Assembly: GCA_040507225.1 (NCBI GenBank)
Contig: JBEVVG010000001.1
Span: 558,001-622,000, forward strand
Direction: 5' to 3'
DNA from: Thiodiazotropha sp040507225
GTDB taxonomy: Bacteria > Pseudomonadota > Gammaproteobacteria > Chromatiales > Chromatiaceae
Length of the DNA: 64,000 nt
A program made the position numbers and the translations under genes. This document shows positions 45,241 to 54,360 of the stretch, in pieces (position 1 is the stretch's first letter; each line of letters starts with the position of its first letter). The notes beneath the pieces are model-generated. The model was not told the DNA's origin and made no database searches. It worked only from the letters and a program-made list of their open reading frames with translations.

Positions 45241-45954
45241 ATGGATGCAGATAAGGTCATAACCACTCTGGAACGTTTGGCTGATCCTACGATTGCAGCC
45301 CATTCCCAGAGATTCTTCAAAACCGCACCCGGTGAATATGCAGAAGGTGACCAGTTTCTGGGTATCCGGGTACCGCAGATCCGTGCTCAGGTGCGGCTGT
45401 TTCGCGAGCTGAATCCCAGGGATATCGAAGCGGTACTCCACTCACCCATACATGAGGCGCGTCTGCTCGCGTTACTCATTCTGGTGTGGCGTTTCGAACG
45501 GGCAAAGCCAAAGCTCCGTACTGATATTTACCATCTCTACCTAAACAATACAGGCTTCATCAACAACTGGGATCTGGTGGACAGTTCTGCACCTCAGATC
45601 GTCGGCGGTTATCTTTTTGAGCGGAGTCGCAAGCCTCTGTATAACCTCGCGCGATCCAAGTCCCTGTGGGAACGACGTATCTCCGTCCTGGCCTGCTTCA
45701 GCTTCATCCGCGCCGGCCAATACGACGATATCCTGGCATTGTCAGAGCAACTGCTGACGGATTCCCATGAACTGATACACAAAGCGGTGGGTTGGATGCT
45801 GCGCGAGGTGGGAAAGCGCGACCCGGAGTCAGCCGGGCAATTTCTCAGGCGTCACTGCCGGAGCATGCCACGAGTGATGTTGCGCTATGCCATCGAGCGG
45901 CTGCCAGAGGCGCAGAGGCAGGCTTATCTGAAAGGGGAGGTGTGTGGTTCCTGA
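45241..45954 (+). CDS. DNA alkylation repair protein (AlkD-like)
   Basis: HEAT-like-repeat protein of 237 residues of the AlkC/AlkD family, which excises alkylated bases without base flipping. 'GDQFLGIRVPQIRAQVR' is the typical opening, then 'EARLLALLILVWRF', 'INNWDLVDSSAPQIVG', 'RRISVLACFSFIR' and 'AVGWMLREVGKRDP'. Cytoplasmic, single gene, between a terminator and a palindrome cluster. Catalytic details of AlkD (Trp/Asp pair) are plausible in 'NNWDLVD' (Trp-Asp). Confidence 0.9.
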   Translation: MDADKVITTLERLADPTIAAHSQRFFKTAPGEYAEGDQFLGIRVPQIRAQVRLFRELNPRDIEAVLHSPIHEARLLALLILVWRFERAKPKLRTDIYHLYLNNTGFINNWDLVDSSAPQIVGGYLFERSRKPLYNLARSKSLWERRISVLACFSFIRAGQYDDILALSEQLLTDSHELIHKAVGWMLREVGKRDPESAGQFLRRHCRSMPRVMLRYAIERLPEAQRQAYLKGEVCGS

Positions 45955-46045
45955 CCTACGACTTCGGATAACACAAACTTCGCCACGCAATGTCTCTACC
46001 CAGGCGGGTGAGATACCGTGAAAGGTGGCATATCAACGATATTCT

Positions 46046-46070
46046 CGTTCCCACGCTCTGCGTGGGAACG
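46046..46070. repeat. Palindromic repeat CGTTCCCACGC-TCT-GCGTGGGAACG
   Basis: Perfect 11-base arms around TCT. A related, inverted-centre copy (CATTCCCACGC-AGA-GCGTGGGAATG) lies 57 bases on. This type of 'TTCCCACGC...GCGTGGGAA' repeat is widespread in intergenic DNA of proteobacteria, to my knowledge. Confidence 0.8.
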
Positions 46071-46126
46071 CCTATCGATATATAAAGCCACTTTGCCCAT
46101 TACTGTTAGGCACATGCAAACCCGGG

Positions 46127-46159
46127 TACGCATTCCCACGCAGAGCGTGGGAATGCGTA
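46127..46159. repeat. Palindromic repeat, 15-base arms
   Basis: Arms TACGCATTCCCACGC (46127-46141) and GCGTGGGAATGCGTA (46145-46159) are perfect around AGA. It shares the TTCCCACGC core with the palindrome at 46046. Confidence 0.8.
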
Positions 46160-46221
46160 AATGGGGAGGCGGGCGCCGCAGGGCTTCGCTGGGTCGAACT
46201 TCCCGGCTGGATCAACGAGTT

Positions 46222-46250
46222 GTGGGTCGGGCGATGCTTACCCGACCCAC
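46222..46250. repeat. Palindrome GTGGGTCGGG / CCCGACCCAC
   Basis: Perfect 10-base arms with a 9-base loop, 31 bases after the EF-G-like stop on the minus strand. There is no T-run, so it is not a typical terminator; it may still stop ribosome-free transcripts or be a dispersed repeat. Confidence 0.6.
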
Positions 46251-46280
46251 GCTTGCAGGACTGAAGTGCGGCTGGCGGCG

Positions 46281-48320
46281 TTATGCCTGTGCAGCCTTCT
46301 CGCTTAGCTGTTTCTGGATATTTCCGGGTACCGCCTCGTAGTGACTGAATTCGATGCTGTAGCTGCCTTCACCCCCGGTGATCGCCTTGAGATGGGTGGC
46401 ATAGCCTTCCAACTCCGCCAACGGCGCCTGCCCCTTGATGATCAGCATGTTGTTGCGTCCACTTTCCGTGCCGCTGATCTGTCCGCGCCGCCCGGCCAGG
46501 TCTCCTGTCAGGTCACCCATGAAACTGTCCGGGGTGGTGATCGAGAGGTTGACGATCGGCTCGAGGATGACCGGACCGGCATTGTCCACGGCTTCCAGGA
46601 ATGCCCGCTTACCGGCTGTGACGAAGGCGATCTCCTTGGAGTCCACTGAGTGATATTTGCCATCGTAAACCGTGACCCGCACATCCTGCATGGGGAAACC
46701 GGCGATCGCGCCTTCCTCCATGGCGCTGCGAACGCCTTTTTCAACCGCGGGTACGAATTGCCCGGGTATCGCGCCGCCAACGATCTGATTGACGAATTCG
46801 AAACCCTCACCCCGGGTCAGCGGTTCGATGCGCAGATAGACTTCACCGAACTGACCGGCGCCACCGGTCTGCTTCTTGTGCCGGTAATGGGCTTCCGCCT
46901 TGCGGGTAATGGTTTCCCGGTAGGAAATGCTCGGCGGATGCGTCTCCACTTCCACGTTGTACTTGTTCTTGATCTGCTGCAACAGCACCTCGAGGTGCAG
47001 ATCACCCAGTCCGCGCATGATCGTCTCGTTGAGCGTGACATTGTGCTCGACATGAAAGCAGGGATCTTCGTCTTCGAGTTTATGCAGTGCATCGCTCAGT
47101 TTCTGTTCATCGCCGCGTTTTGTCGTGTTGATTGCCAGGCCGAACAGGGGCAGGGGACACTCGATGCTGCGCAGGTGGTGATGGTCCTCATCATGTGAAT
47201 CATGCAGCACCGCGTCGAAATGGATGTCGTCGACCCGGGCCACGGCGCAGATGTCACCGGGAACCGCACGGCTCATCTCGATCTGTTCCTTACCCTGGAG
47301 TGCAAACAGATGATTCACCTTGAAAGGTTTGCGCGCATCTCCGATGAAGAGTTGGGCGTTCGCTTCCAGGGTGCCCTGATGAACACGGAAGATTCCGAGC
47401 TTGCCCCGGTAGGGGTCATTGACGACCTTGAAGACATGGCCGATGACATGCTTGTCCGGGTCGGGAGAGACATCGACCGGTTTCATGTTGGCGCCTTCCC
47501 CTTTCATGAAGGGCGGAGGATTGCCTTCGGTCGGGTCGGGCATCAGCTTGTCGAACAGTTTCAGCAGTTCATCGAGACCCGCGCCGGTCTCCGCAGAGGT
47601 AAAACAGATCGGGATCAGGTGGCCTTCCCGAAGGGCTTTTTCGAACGGGTCATGCAGCTGTTCCGGTTTGAGCGCCTGGCCCTGTTCCAGATAGATTTCC
47701 ATCAATGCCTCATCGACCTCCACAACCTGATCGATGAGACTGTCATGGGCTTCACTGACAGACAGGATATCGGTGGCATCGCCGCCGGGTTGAAAATAGC
47801 AGTCGATGACCTTGCTGCCCTGTTCCGCAGGCAGATTGATGGGCAGGCATTCCTTGCCGAAGGTCTCCTGCAGGCTTTGCAGGAGCGCGGGCAGGTCGGC
47901 GCCTTCCGCATCGATCTTGTTGACGATTATGAGTCGACACAGGTTGCGTCGCTTGGCGGCGTCCATCATGCGCAGGGTGACCGGCTCGACGCCATTCGCG
48001 GCATTGATCACCACGGCGGCGGTTTCCACGGCGGGCAGAATACTGATACTGCGTCCCAGGAAGTCCGCGTGTCCTGGGGTGTCGATCATGTTCACCCGGG
48101 TGCCCTGGTGGTCCAGGTGGGTGAGCGCCACATCCAGGGAGTGCTGCAATGACTTCTCCATGTCGTCGAAGTCGCAGACGGTATCCCCCCGGGCAATGCT
48201 GCCTTTAGCGGCAATCATGCCGCTGCGGTGGAGCAGTGATTCCACCAGGCAGGTCTTGCCGGAACCGGCATGTCCAACCAGGGCAATATTGCGGATATCG
48301 TGGGTGGTGTATTGGGGCAT
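46281..48320 (-). CDS. Elongation factor G-like GTPase (EF-G paralogue)
   Basis: Translational GTPase of 679 residues, slightly shorter than EF-G (~700). G1 'GHAGSGKT' with Lys22, G3 'DTPGHADF', G4 'NKID', then domain II, domain III ('GLGDLHLEVLLQQIKNKY', quoted partly), domain IV ('AHYRHKKQTGGAGQFGEVYLRI' in parts) and domain V. The Switch I region is divergent from canonical FusA, and it is not beside rpsL/rpsG/tufA, so it is a paralogue whose exact role (recycling, stress, other) is unknown. TTAGGAG 7 bases before the ATG is formed in part by the end of a MITE-like element. Confidence 0.9.
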   Translation of the reverse strand: MPQYTTHDIRNIALVGHAGSGKTCLVESLLHRSGMIAAKGSIARGDTVCDFDDMEKSLQHSLDVALTHLDHQGTRVNMIDTPGHADFLGRSISILPAVETAAVVINAANGVEPVTLRMMDAAKRRNLCRLIIVNKIDAEGADLPALLQSLQETFGKECLPINLPAEQGSKVIDCYFQPGGDATDILSVSEAHDSLIDQVVEVDEALMEIYLEQGQALKPEQLHDPFEKALREGHLIPICFTSAETGAGLDELLKLFDKLMPDPTEGNPPPFMKGEGANMKPVDVSPDPDKHVIGHVFKVVNDPYRGKLGIFRVHQGTLEANAQLFIGDARKPFKVNHLFALQGKEQIEMSRAVPGDICAVARVDDIHFDAVLHDSHDEDHHHLRSIECPLPLFGLAINTTKRGDEQKLSDALHKLEDEDPCFHVEHNVTLNETIMRGLGDLHLEVLLQQIKNKYNVEVETHPPSISYRETITRKAEAHYRHKKQTGGAGQFGEVYLRIEPLTRGEGFEFVNQIVGGAIPGQFVPAVEKGVRSAMEEGAIAGFPMQDVRVTVYDGKYHSVDSKEIAFVTAGKRAFLEAVDNAGPVILEPIVNLSITTPDSFMGDLTGDLAGRRGQISGTESGRNNMLIIKGQAPLAELEGYATHLKAITGGEGSYSIEFSHYEAVPGNIQKQLSEKAAQA

Positions 48321-48658
48321 ATCAACTCCTAACAGGCTGTTGAAATTCTACTCAGTCGATACGATCCGGCGTTGAAACCCGCCATAGATTGCTCATTAAT
48401 GCCAGCTAACCGCGCCTGTCGGCAAATATTGCCTTGCATTGCGGTCGCCTGAGCCAATCTCAACAGTCTGCAAACCGGCATGATGGATCGTTCGATGCGC
48501 TGCAAACCGCCGCCAAGTCAGCGTTTGGATCTTGTTTTGGTTGTGATGCCGACCGCGCATCAGGCCGATATGCAAGAACACGGCTGGATGCGCCTGGGCT
48601 CTCTAAACATATCCGGGTTGGCACTGTATGGCAATCGATCCGGGGCAAAAAGCGGGGA
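48321..48658. other. 338-base gap between the EF-G-like gene and ccmI
   Basis: It contains MITE copy 2 and ~190 bases of plain sequence (48471-48658). No gene or clear terminator for the ccm operon is visible. Confidence 0.5.
48333..48470 (-). mobile_element. MITE-like element, copy 2 (138 bp)
   Basis: It starts CAGGCTGTTGAAATTC and ends TCTCAACAGTCTG, with the same internal order as the copy at 36447. The left flank is CTAA (48329-48332); the right flank is CAAA (48471-48474), so the duplication is decayed and this copy looks older. It is in the same orientation relative to its gene as copy 1, and it ends 12 bases before the EF-G-like start codon. Confidence 0.75.
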
Positions 48659-49966
48659 TCAGGGGTGAACGCTGTCGATGACCACCTTGACCACTTGGGA
48701 TTGACCGGGCGAAACCGGTTTTATTTCACCTTCCAGATCACCCGACTGGGCGCTCGGATTGCCTGAGAGGGAAACCCTGGCGCCAACCAGCACCTGCTCG
48801 AAACCGGAGAGTTTCATCTGCGGCATCATCGCCATGCTGTCATCGAGAGATAAACTGAGCGGCAGGTCCCGTACCTGCTTGCGTACCGCCGCCAGGGGCA
48901 TGGGAGGACCGTTCAGGGCACGGGCGTAGATGAACACCAGGTCCTCGGGTTTGGTACGCGCGGCCATCTCAGGTGACAGCGAGATTTCCACCTGGAGTCC
49001 CTTGGCAGCGTCACCCGCGGGTGGCTGGGGGGCGGTGGAAGGTTTGGCGGTCTGGACGATTTGCGGCAGTTCCGGTTCTTCGGGTGCGAGGCCCATCTGG
49101 GCGCGGGCGTCGTCGATGGCCGCATTCACCGATTCGAGTTCAGAGCTTTGTGGCGTCAGATGGGTTCTCAGGTTGCTCCATCGATCGACGGCTTCCTGGA
49201 AACGGTTGTTTTGGTAGGCCAGCACGCCGCTGAGCCAGAGCACATTCGGATCCTGTGACGCCAAGGTGTAGGCCTTCTGGATCAGCGGCGCCGCCTCGCC
49301 GGTGAAATCGTTGCCCTTGGATGCCGCGAGCGCCTCGGCGTAGGCCAGCAGCAGGTTCACATTCTGATCGTCCAGCTTGATCGCGGTTTGATAGGCTTCG
49401 ATGGCCGCCGGATAGTTGTTCATGCTCATGTAACTGCGACCCAGAATAATCCAGCCTTCAAGATTTTCCGGTTGTTCCTGCAACTTGGCCGCCAGGCGCT
49501 CCACCAGGACCTCCATCGGAGGCATTCCCTGACCCGGCGCCGAGGGGGTTCCGGCAGCGCTCCCATGGGGCGGCATGCCGGACTCTGCAGTCTGTGCGCC
49601 GAGTCGTGGAATGATCTCCGGGGATCCGATCACCTGATAGAGGGTCAGGGCGGCGAGGGGTACCAGCAGCGCCACCGCGGCCATTGTCTGTCCGGACATT
49701 TTTTGCCGGGTCTTGTTGTCTTCGTCCGCATCGATGTCCGAGAGCAATTCCTTTTCCAGATCGGTGCGTGCCGCTTCATAACGGGCCTGCTCCAGATTTC
49801 CGGCTGCCAGGTCATTGTCCAGTTCCGCGAGCTGTTGCTTGAAGATCGCCAGGTTGAGTTCGTCGGAAGTGACACCCGTGTTGACGTTCTTACGCAGTAA
49901 CGGCAGGGCGACAAATGCCATGGCCAGGACTGTCAGCCCGGCGGTTATCATCCAGAATAGGGTCAT
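48659..49966 (-). CDS. ccmI: c-type cytochrome biogenesis protein CcmI
   Basis: Chaperone that holds apocytochrome c for haem attachment. The 435 residues have two N-terminal membrane helices (about 1-25 and 95-115) with the coiled 'AIFKQQLAELDNDLAAGNLEQARYE' loop between (shown in part), TPR repeats ('GWIILGRSYMSMNNYPAAIEAYQTA') and a C-terminal domain ('PEDLVFIYARALNGPPMPLA'), the full CcmI architecture. It is the last gene of ccmABCDEFGHI and overlaps ccmH by 4 bases. Confidence 0.93.
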   Translation of the reverse strand: MTLFWMITAGLTVLAMAFVALPLLRKNVNTGVTSDELNLAIFKQQLAELDNDLAAGNLEQARYEAARTDLEKELLSDIDADEDNKTRQKMSGQTMAAVALLVPLAALTLYQVIGSPEIIPRLGAQTAESGMPPHGSAAGTPSAPGQGMPPMEVLVERLAAKLQEQPENLEGWIILGRSYMSMNNYPAAIEAYQTAIKLDDQNVNLLLAYAEALAASKGNDFTGEAAPLIQKAYTLASQDPNVLWLSGVLAYQNNRFQEAVDRWSNLRTHLTPQSSELESVNAAIDDARAQMGLAPEEPELPQIVQTAKPSTAPQPPAGDAAKGLQVEISLSPEMAARTKPEDLVFIYARALNGPPMPLAAVRKQVRDLPLSLSLDDSMAMMPQMKLSGFEQVLVGARVSLSGNPSAQSGDLEGEIKPVSPGQSQVVKVVIDSVHP

Positions 49967-50442
49967 TGATTCGTGTCTCGGGGATCGGTCGATTGATTCA
50001 GGAGGCTTGCGAGTCTTTGCCGTTCCTCGTCGGATAGATCGGTTTCCTGACTCCGGCTCTTGCGCTTCAGGATACGCAACAGCACCAATGCGCCCACCAC
50101 GAAGATGATCAGCGGGCCGAACCAGATCGGGTAGGTCGTGGGTTTCAACGGTGGGTTATAGAGTACGAAATCTCCGTAGCGGGCCACCATGAACTTGATG
50201 ATGTCGTCCTTGCCATGGCCCTGTTTCATCATGTCGTAAATCTCGTTTCTCAGATCCACGGCCAGGTCCGCGTTGGAACCGGCGAGGGATTCGTTCTGGC
50301 AGACCAGACAGCGCATCTCTTCGATGATGCTGCGAAACTCGTCGTGTCTGTGCGGATCCTCGAAGGTGTATTCCGCCAGGGTGGAGGCCATCAGGGTCGG
50401 CGCACTGATGATCAGCAGGCCAAGTAAAACCAGGGTACGCAC
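49963..50442 (-). CDS. ccmH: Cytochrome c maturation protein CcmH
   Basis: Thiol oxidoreductase that keeps apocytochrome haem-binding cysteines reduced. It has 159 residues: signal peptide, the invariant RCLVC motif with Cys45 and Cys48, and a C-terminal membrane helix. It is the short CcmH, with the TPR part encoded separately as ccmI. The start is GTG. It lies 4 bases after ccmG and overlaps ccmI. Confidence 0.95.
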   Translation of the reverse strand: MRTLVLLGLLIISAPTLMASTLAEYTFEDPHRHDEFRSIIEEMRCLVCQNESLAGSNADLAVDLRNEIYDMMKQGHGKDDIIKFMVARYGDFVLYNPPLKPTTYPIWFGPLIIFVVGALVLLRILKRKSRSQETDLSDEERQRLASLLNQSTDPRDTNQ

Positions 50443-50446
50443 GGGA

Positions 50447-50986
50447 CTAACCTTTGCCTTTCAGTTCGTTGATTTTGGGTAGGATGGTGTCGTTGAAGAT
50501 ACCCATCGTGATCGGCCCCGCCAGTTTGTAGCGGATCACCCCCTGCTGATCCACGAGAAAGGTCTCCGGTGCGCCGTAGACTCCCAGGTCGATTGCGGTA
50601 CGGCCTTTCTGATCGAAGATATTGACCACGTAGGGGTTGCCCAGTTGCTGCAACCAGGCCTGGGCCTTGTCCCGCTCGTCGCGCCAGTTCAGACCGACGA
50701 TCTCAACCTGGCCGGAACGGGCCAGTTGTACCAGGGTCTGGTGTTCAGCCCGGCAGGAGACACACCAGGTCGCCCAAACGTTCAGCAGATAGATCTTCCC
50801 CAGCAGGTCCTTGCTGGTCACCTGGGTGTCGGACTGTTCAACCGTCGGCAGGCTGAATTCGGGCACCGTCTTGCCGATCAGGGGCGAGGGAATCTCCCGG
50901 GGATTCATTCCCAGACCCTTGAACAGGAACGCGGCGATCACCGCGAAGATGATCAGCGGCAGGGAATAGCGCAGATATCGGTTCAT
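50447..50986 (-). CDS. ccmG: Thiol:disulfide interchange protein CcmG/DsbE
   Basis: Membrane-anchored thioredoxin-fold protein of 179 residues that reduces CcmH or apocytochrome. The membrane anchor spans 8-24; the active site is 'WATWCVSC' with Cys75 and Cys78; 'YGAPETFLVD' carries the cis-Pro region. It starts 7 bases after the ccmF stop. Confidence 0.95.
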   Translation of the reverse strand: MNRYLRYSLPLIIFAVIAAFLFKGLGMNPREIPSPLIGKTVPEFSLPTVEQSDTQVTSKDLLGKIYLLNVWATWCVSCRAEHQTLVQLARSGQVEIVGLNWRDERDKAQAWLQQLGNPYVVNIFDQKGRTAIDLGVYGAPETFLVDQQGVIRYKLAGPITMGIFNDTILPKINELKGKG

Positions 50987-50993
50987 CTGTGAT

Positions 50994-52988
50994 TCAACTC
51001 CCTGAGGCCGGCAACGGGGATGCGGTATTGACCTGTTCGGCTGAACGCACCCGAGCGGTGCGGTAACGCCGATCGGTGATCGCGAGGATGCCGCCCAGTC
51101 CCATCAACACGCCACCCAGCCAGATCCAGCGTACGTAGGGTTTGTAATAGAGTCGCAGACTCCATTCGCCGTTACCCAGGGGTTCGCCGAGGGAGACATA
51201 CAGGTCACGGGTGAAACCCCAGTCGATCGCCGCTTCGGTCATTGGCCGGGTCTGTACGAAATAGGTGCGTTTTTCCGGCTCCAGTTCGGCAAACATTTTT
51301 CCGTCTTTGGCGACTTTGAAATGTCCCCGGTGGGCGTTGTAGTTCGGCCCCGGCTTCACTGTGACGCCATCGAAGGTGAATTCATACCCGGCGATTTCAC
51401 TGACGTCGCCCGGGCCCATGCGCACATCGTGTTCAAGACCGAAATGACTCACCAGGGTTACGCCGACGATGAACATGGCAACGCCCAGATGCGCCAGGAC
51501 CATGCCGTAGAAACTTCGGCCTCCGGTTTTGAAATCCCGCCAGAAGCCGTCGAATCCCGGTTTATGTTTCAGTCGTTCGCGGATAATCACCAGGTGCGAG
51601 GTTGCGACCCACATGGCCAGCCCCATGCCCAGGCCGACCAGGACCTGGCCCTGGGAGAACATGGGGATCAGGCTGAGCAGGCCAAACAACACGCTCACCG
51701 CGAAGGCCACCCTGAGGCGTTTGATCAGGTCCGCAGGCTCTGCGTGCTTCCAGCGCGACAGGGCGCCAACCCCCATCATCAGGGCGAGGAACGGGGTGGT
51801 GAGCAGGAACATCTTGTTGAACCAGGGGAATCCCACCGAGATCTTGCCCAGTTCCAGGGCATCGTAGATGAGCGGCGCCAGGGTGCCCAGAAGCACCAGC
51901 GCGCCGAACACGGAGAGCAGCAGGTTATTGCCCAGAAGAAAGGTTTCCCGGGACACCAGGTCAAACCGGCCGCCGCCGGAGATATACGGCGCCCGCCAGG
52001 TGTAGAGCATCAGCGAGCCACCGATCACCACCATCAGGAACATCAGGATAAAGATGCCCCGCGCCGGATCGGAGGCGAACGAATGGACCGAGGTGAGTAC
52101 CCCGGAGCGGACCAGGAAGGTGCCGAGCAGGCTCAATGAGAAGGCTGAGATCGCGAGCAGTACGGTCCAGCTTTTGAACGCGCCGCGTTTTTCCGTGACC
52201 GCCAGGGAGTGAATCAGGGCCGTGCCGATCAACCAGGGTATGAAGGAGGCGTTTTCCACCGGGTCCCAGAACCACCAGCCGCCCCACCCGAGTTCGTAGT
52301 AGGCCCACCAGCTGCCGAGCACGATACCGAAGGTGAGAAACACCCAGGCCACCGTGGTCCAGGGTCGTGACCAGCGTGCCCAGGAGGCATCCAGACGACC
52401 GCCCAGCAGGGCCGCAATGGCAAATGCGAAAGCCACGGAAAAGCCCACGTAGCCCATATAGAGCATCGGGGGATGGATGGCCAATCCGGGATCCTGCAGC
52501 ATCGGATTGAGTTCGCCACCCTCGCTGGGCACCGGAAAGGTCCGGTCGAAGGGGTTGGAGGTTAGCAGCATGAACAGCAGGAACCCGATGCTGATCATAC
52601 CCATCACGGCAAGCACCCGGGCGACCATTTCCAATGGCAGGTTGCGGCTGAAACTCGCGATCGCCACACCCCAACTGGCGAGCAAAAAAGCCCATAGCAG
52701 GAGCGAACCTTCGTGAGCACCCCATACCGCCGATATCTTATAGATATCCGGCAGCAGGGTGTTGCCGTGCTGGGCCACGTAGACCACTGAGAAGTCGTTG
52801 GTGAGGAAGGCATTCGCCAGTATCACCAGGGCCAGAGCCAGGAACACGAACTGGCCCCACGAGAGGGTTCGCGCGGACGCCATCCATACGGTGTTGCGGG
52901 TATACGAACCGACCAGCGGTACGACGGATTGGGTGACCGCCAGGCACAGCGCCAGGATAAGCGCGAAATGTCCAAGTTCCGGAATCAT
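50994..52988 (-). CDS. ccmF: Haem lyase CcmF
   Basis: Large membrane subunit that attaches haem to apocytochrome c. The 664 residues have about 15 membrane helices and the haem-handling WWD domain 'GWGGWWFWDPVENASFIPWL'. Length and the start 'MIPELGHFALILALCLA' are typical. It overlaps ccmE by 4 bases. Confidence 0.96.
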   Translation of the reverse strand: MIPELGHFALILALCLAVTQSVVPLVGSYTRNTVWMASARTLSWGQFVFLALALVILANAFLTNDFSVVYVAQHGNTLLPDIYKISAVWGAHEGSLLLWAFLLASWGVAIASFSRNLPLEMVARVLAVMGMISIGFLLFMLLTSNPFDRTFPVPSEGGELNPMLQDPGLAIHPPMLYMGYVGFSVAFAFAIAALLGGRLDASWARWSRPWTTVAWVFLTFGIVLGSWWAYYELGWGGWWFWDPVENASFIPWLIGTALIHSLAVTEKRGAFKSWTVLLAISAFSLSLLGTFLVRSGVLTSVHSFASDPARGIFILMFLMVVIGGSLMLYTWRAPYISGGGRFDLVSRETFLLGNNLLLSVFGALVLLGTLAPLIYDALELGKISVGFPWFNKMFLLTTPFLALMMGVGALSRWKHAEPADLIKRLRVAFAVSVLFGLLSLIPMFSQGQVLVGLGMGLAMWVATSHLVIIRERLKHKPGFDGFWRDFKTGGRSFYGMVLAHLGVAMFIVGVTLVSHFGLEHDVRMGPGDVSEIAGYEFTFDGVTVKPGPNYNAHRGHFKVAKDGKMFAELEPEKRTYFVQTRPMTEAAIDWGFTRDLYVSLGEPLGNGEWSLRLYYKPYVRWIWLGGVLMGLGGILAITDRRYRTARVRSAEQVNTASPLPASGS

Positions 52989-53452
52989 TGCACGCTCGTC
53001 GCAGGTTGAGTGGCGCCGACCCCTTCATCGTGGGCGGTCTTGAGGGTGGCCGCAACCTCCGGCGGCATATAGTTCTCATCATGCTTGGCCAGCACCTCGC
53101 TGGCCACGAACACCCCGTTTGGATTCATCTGTCCCATGGCGACGATACCCTGGCCTTCGCGGAACAGGTCAGGCAGGATGCCGGTATATTCCACGGTCAC
53201 GGTTTCGGCATTGTCCGTCACGTCGAAGGCCGTGGTGAGACCGTCGGACTGGCGTTTGACACTGCCGGAAGTCACCAATCCACCGATGCGGAAGGGGTGC
53301 CCGGTCGGGGCTTTGCCCTCGTGCACCTCGGTGGGCGAGAAGAAGAACATCAGGTTCTCATCGAAGGCGTTGAGGGCCAGCCAGGTGGCTACCCCCATGC
53401 CGGCGACCATCAGTCCGATGAGGGTGAGTCGTTTTTTACGGATCGGGTTCAT
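52985..53452 (-). CDS. ccmE: Cytochrome c maturation haem chaperone CcmE
   Basis: Periplasmic haem carrier with an N-terminal membrane anchor (10-28) and OB fold. The 155 residues include the covalent haem-binding His124 in 'VLAKHDENYMPPEV', with the conserved Tyr128. It overlaps ccmD (ATGA) and ccmF. Confidence 0.96.
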   Translation of the reverse strand: MNPIRKKRLTLIGLMVAGMGVATWLALNAFDENLMFFFSPTEVHEGKAPTGHPFRIGGLVTSGSVKRQSDGLTTAFDVTDNAETVTVEYTGILPDLFREGQGIVAMGQMNPNGVFVASEVLAKHDENYMPPEVAATLKTAHDEGVGATQPATSVQ

Positions 53453-53616
53453 TGCGTTTCTTTCCTGGCCCGGCGAAGTTTCCGGGCGATGTCAGTTAAG
53501 GCGCGTTTGCGTTGCCGCATGGGAGCGACGATATTGGCCAGCAGAACAATCAGTGCCAGGATAAATGAGGGCCAGACGTAGACCGCATAACCGCCCATCG
53601 CGAAAAATTCACTCAT
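53449..53616 (-). CDS. ccmD: Haem exporter protein CcmD
   Basis: Small membrane protein of 55 residues: 'MSEFFAMGGYAVYVWPSF' opening, one membrane helix (about 10-32) and a basic tail with many Arg/Lys. It helps release holo-CcmE from CcmABC. It overlaps ccmC (ATGA at 53613-53616) and ccmE (53449-53452), so it is fully embedded in the coupled operon. Confidence 0.95.
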   Translation of the reverse strand: MSEFFAMGGYAVYVWPSFILALIVLLANIVAPMRQRKRALTDIARKLRRARKETQ

Positions 53617-54359
53617 TTCGCCCCCTGTTCAACCATTTCCTGCACCCAGCGGCTGTTTCTTTCCCGCTCGACGATTTCCGCGCGCGCGCGCATTAAGACC
53701 ACGGCGCCGTAATAAAGTTTAAACGAGATCGCCATAACCAGCAGGGGGATCAGCATCGATGCGTCCATCGAGGGCTTGTCGAATTTGGTGATCGAGGCCG
53801 GTTGGTGCAGGGTGTTCCACCACTCTACAGAGTAATGAATGATCGGGATATTGACGACACCCACCAGCGCAAGTATCGCCACGGCGCGTGCAGCCACCCG
53901 TTTGTCTTCAATCGCACTGTGCAGGGCAATGATCCCCAGGTAGAGGAACAGCAGGATCAGTTCTGAGGTCAGGCGTGCGTCCCACACCCACCAGGTGCCC
54001 CACATCGGCTTGCCCCACAGGGAACCGGTGGCCAGCGCCAGGAAGGTGAATGAGGCGCCCACAGTGGCGCTGCTGATGATGATGATCTCGGTCATCTTGA
54101 TCCGCCATACCAGGCTGATCAGGCCGCTCACGGCCATCACCACGTAGATGAACATGGACATCCAGGCTGCCGGGACGTGGATGTACATGATGCGATAGCT
54201 CTCACCCTGTTGATAATCGGGCGGGGCGACGATCAGGCCATAGTAGAGTCCCGCGAGCAGCGTCAACAGGAAGCTGACCATGAACCAGGGAATCATTTTG
54301 CCCGCGATATTGTAGAAGTAGCGGGGTGAACCCATCTGATGAAAGAAACGTATGATCAT
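53613..54359 (-). CDS. ccmC: Haem exporter/haem-handling protein CcmC
   Basis: Six-helix membrane protein of 248 residues that loads haem onto CcmE. The WWD-like motif is 'MWGTWWVWDARLTSELI', flanked by conserved His. It lies 1 base from ccmB and overlaps ccmD. Confidence 0.96.
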   Translation of the reverse strand: MIIRFFHQMGSPRYFYNIAGKMIPWFMVSFLLTLLAGLYYGLIVAPPDYQQGESYRIMYIHVPAAWMSMFIYVVMAVSGLISLVWRIKMTEIIIISSATVGASFTFLALATGSLWGKPMWGTWWVWDARLTSELILLFLYLGIIALHSAIEDKRVAARAVAILALVGVVNIPIIHYSVEWWNTLHQPASITKFDKPSMDASMLIPLLVMAISFKLYYGAVVLMRARAEIVERERNSRWVQEMVEQGAK

Positions 54360-54360
54360 A

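Larger units (their letters stand above)
45955..46280. other. 326-base convergent intergenic region with palindromes
   Basis: It lies between the stop codons of the alkylation-repair gene and the EF-G-like gene. It holds three strong palindromes (46046-46070, 46127-46159, 46222-46250) and no supported gene. Confidence 0.6.

Noticed and set aside
48613..48628. Possible sigma54 -24/-12 pair (TGGCAC...GGCA)
   Set aside because: The GG-GC spacing is one base short and no plus-strand gene follows.
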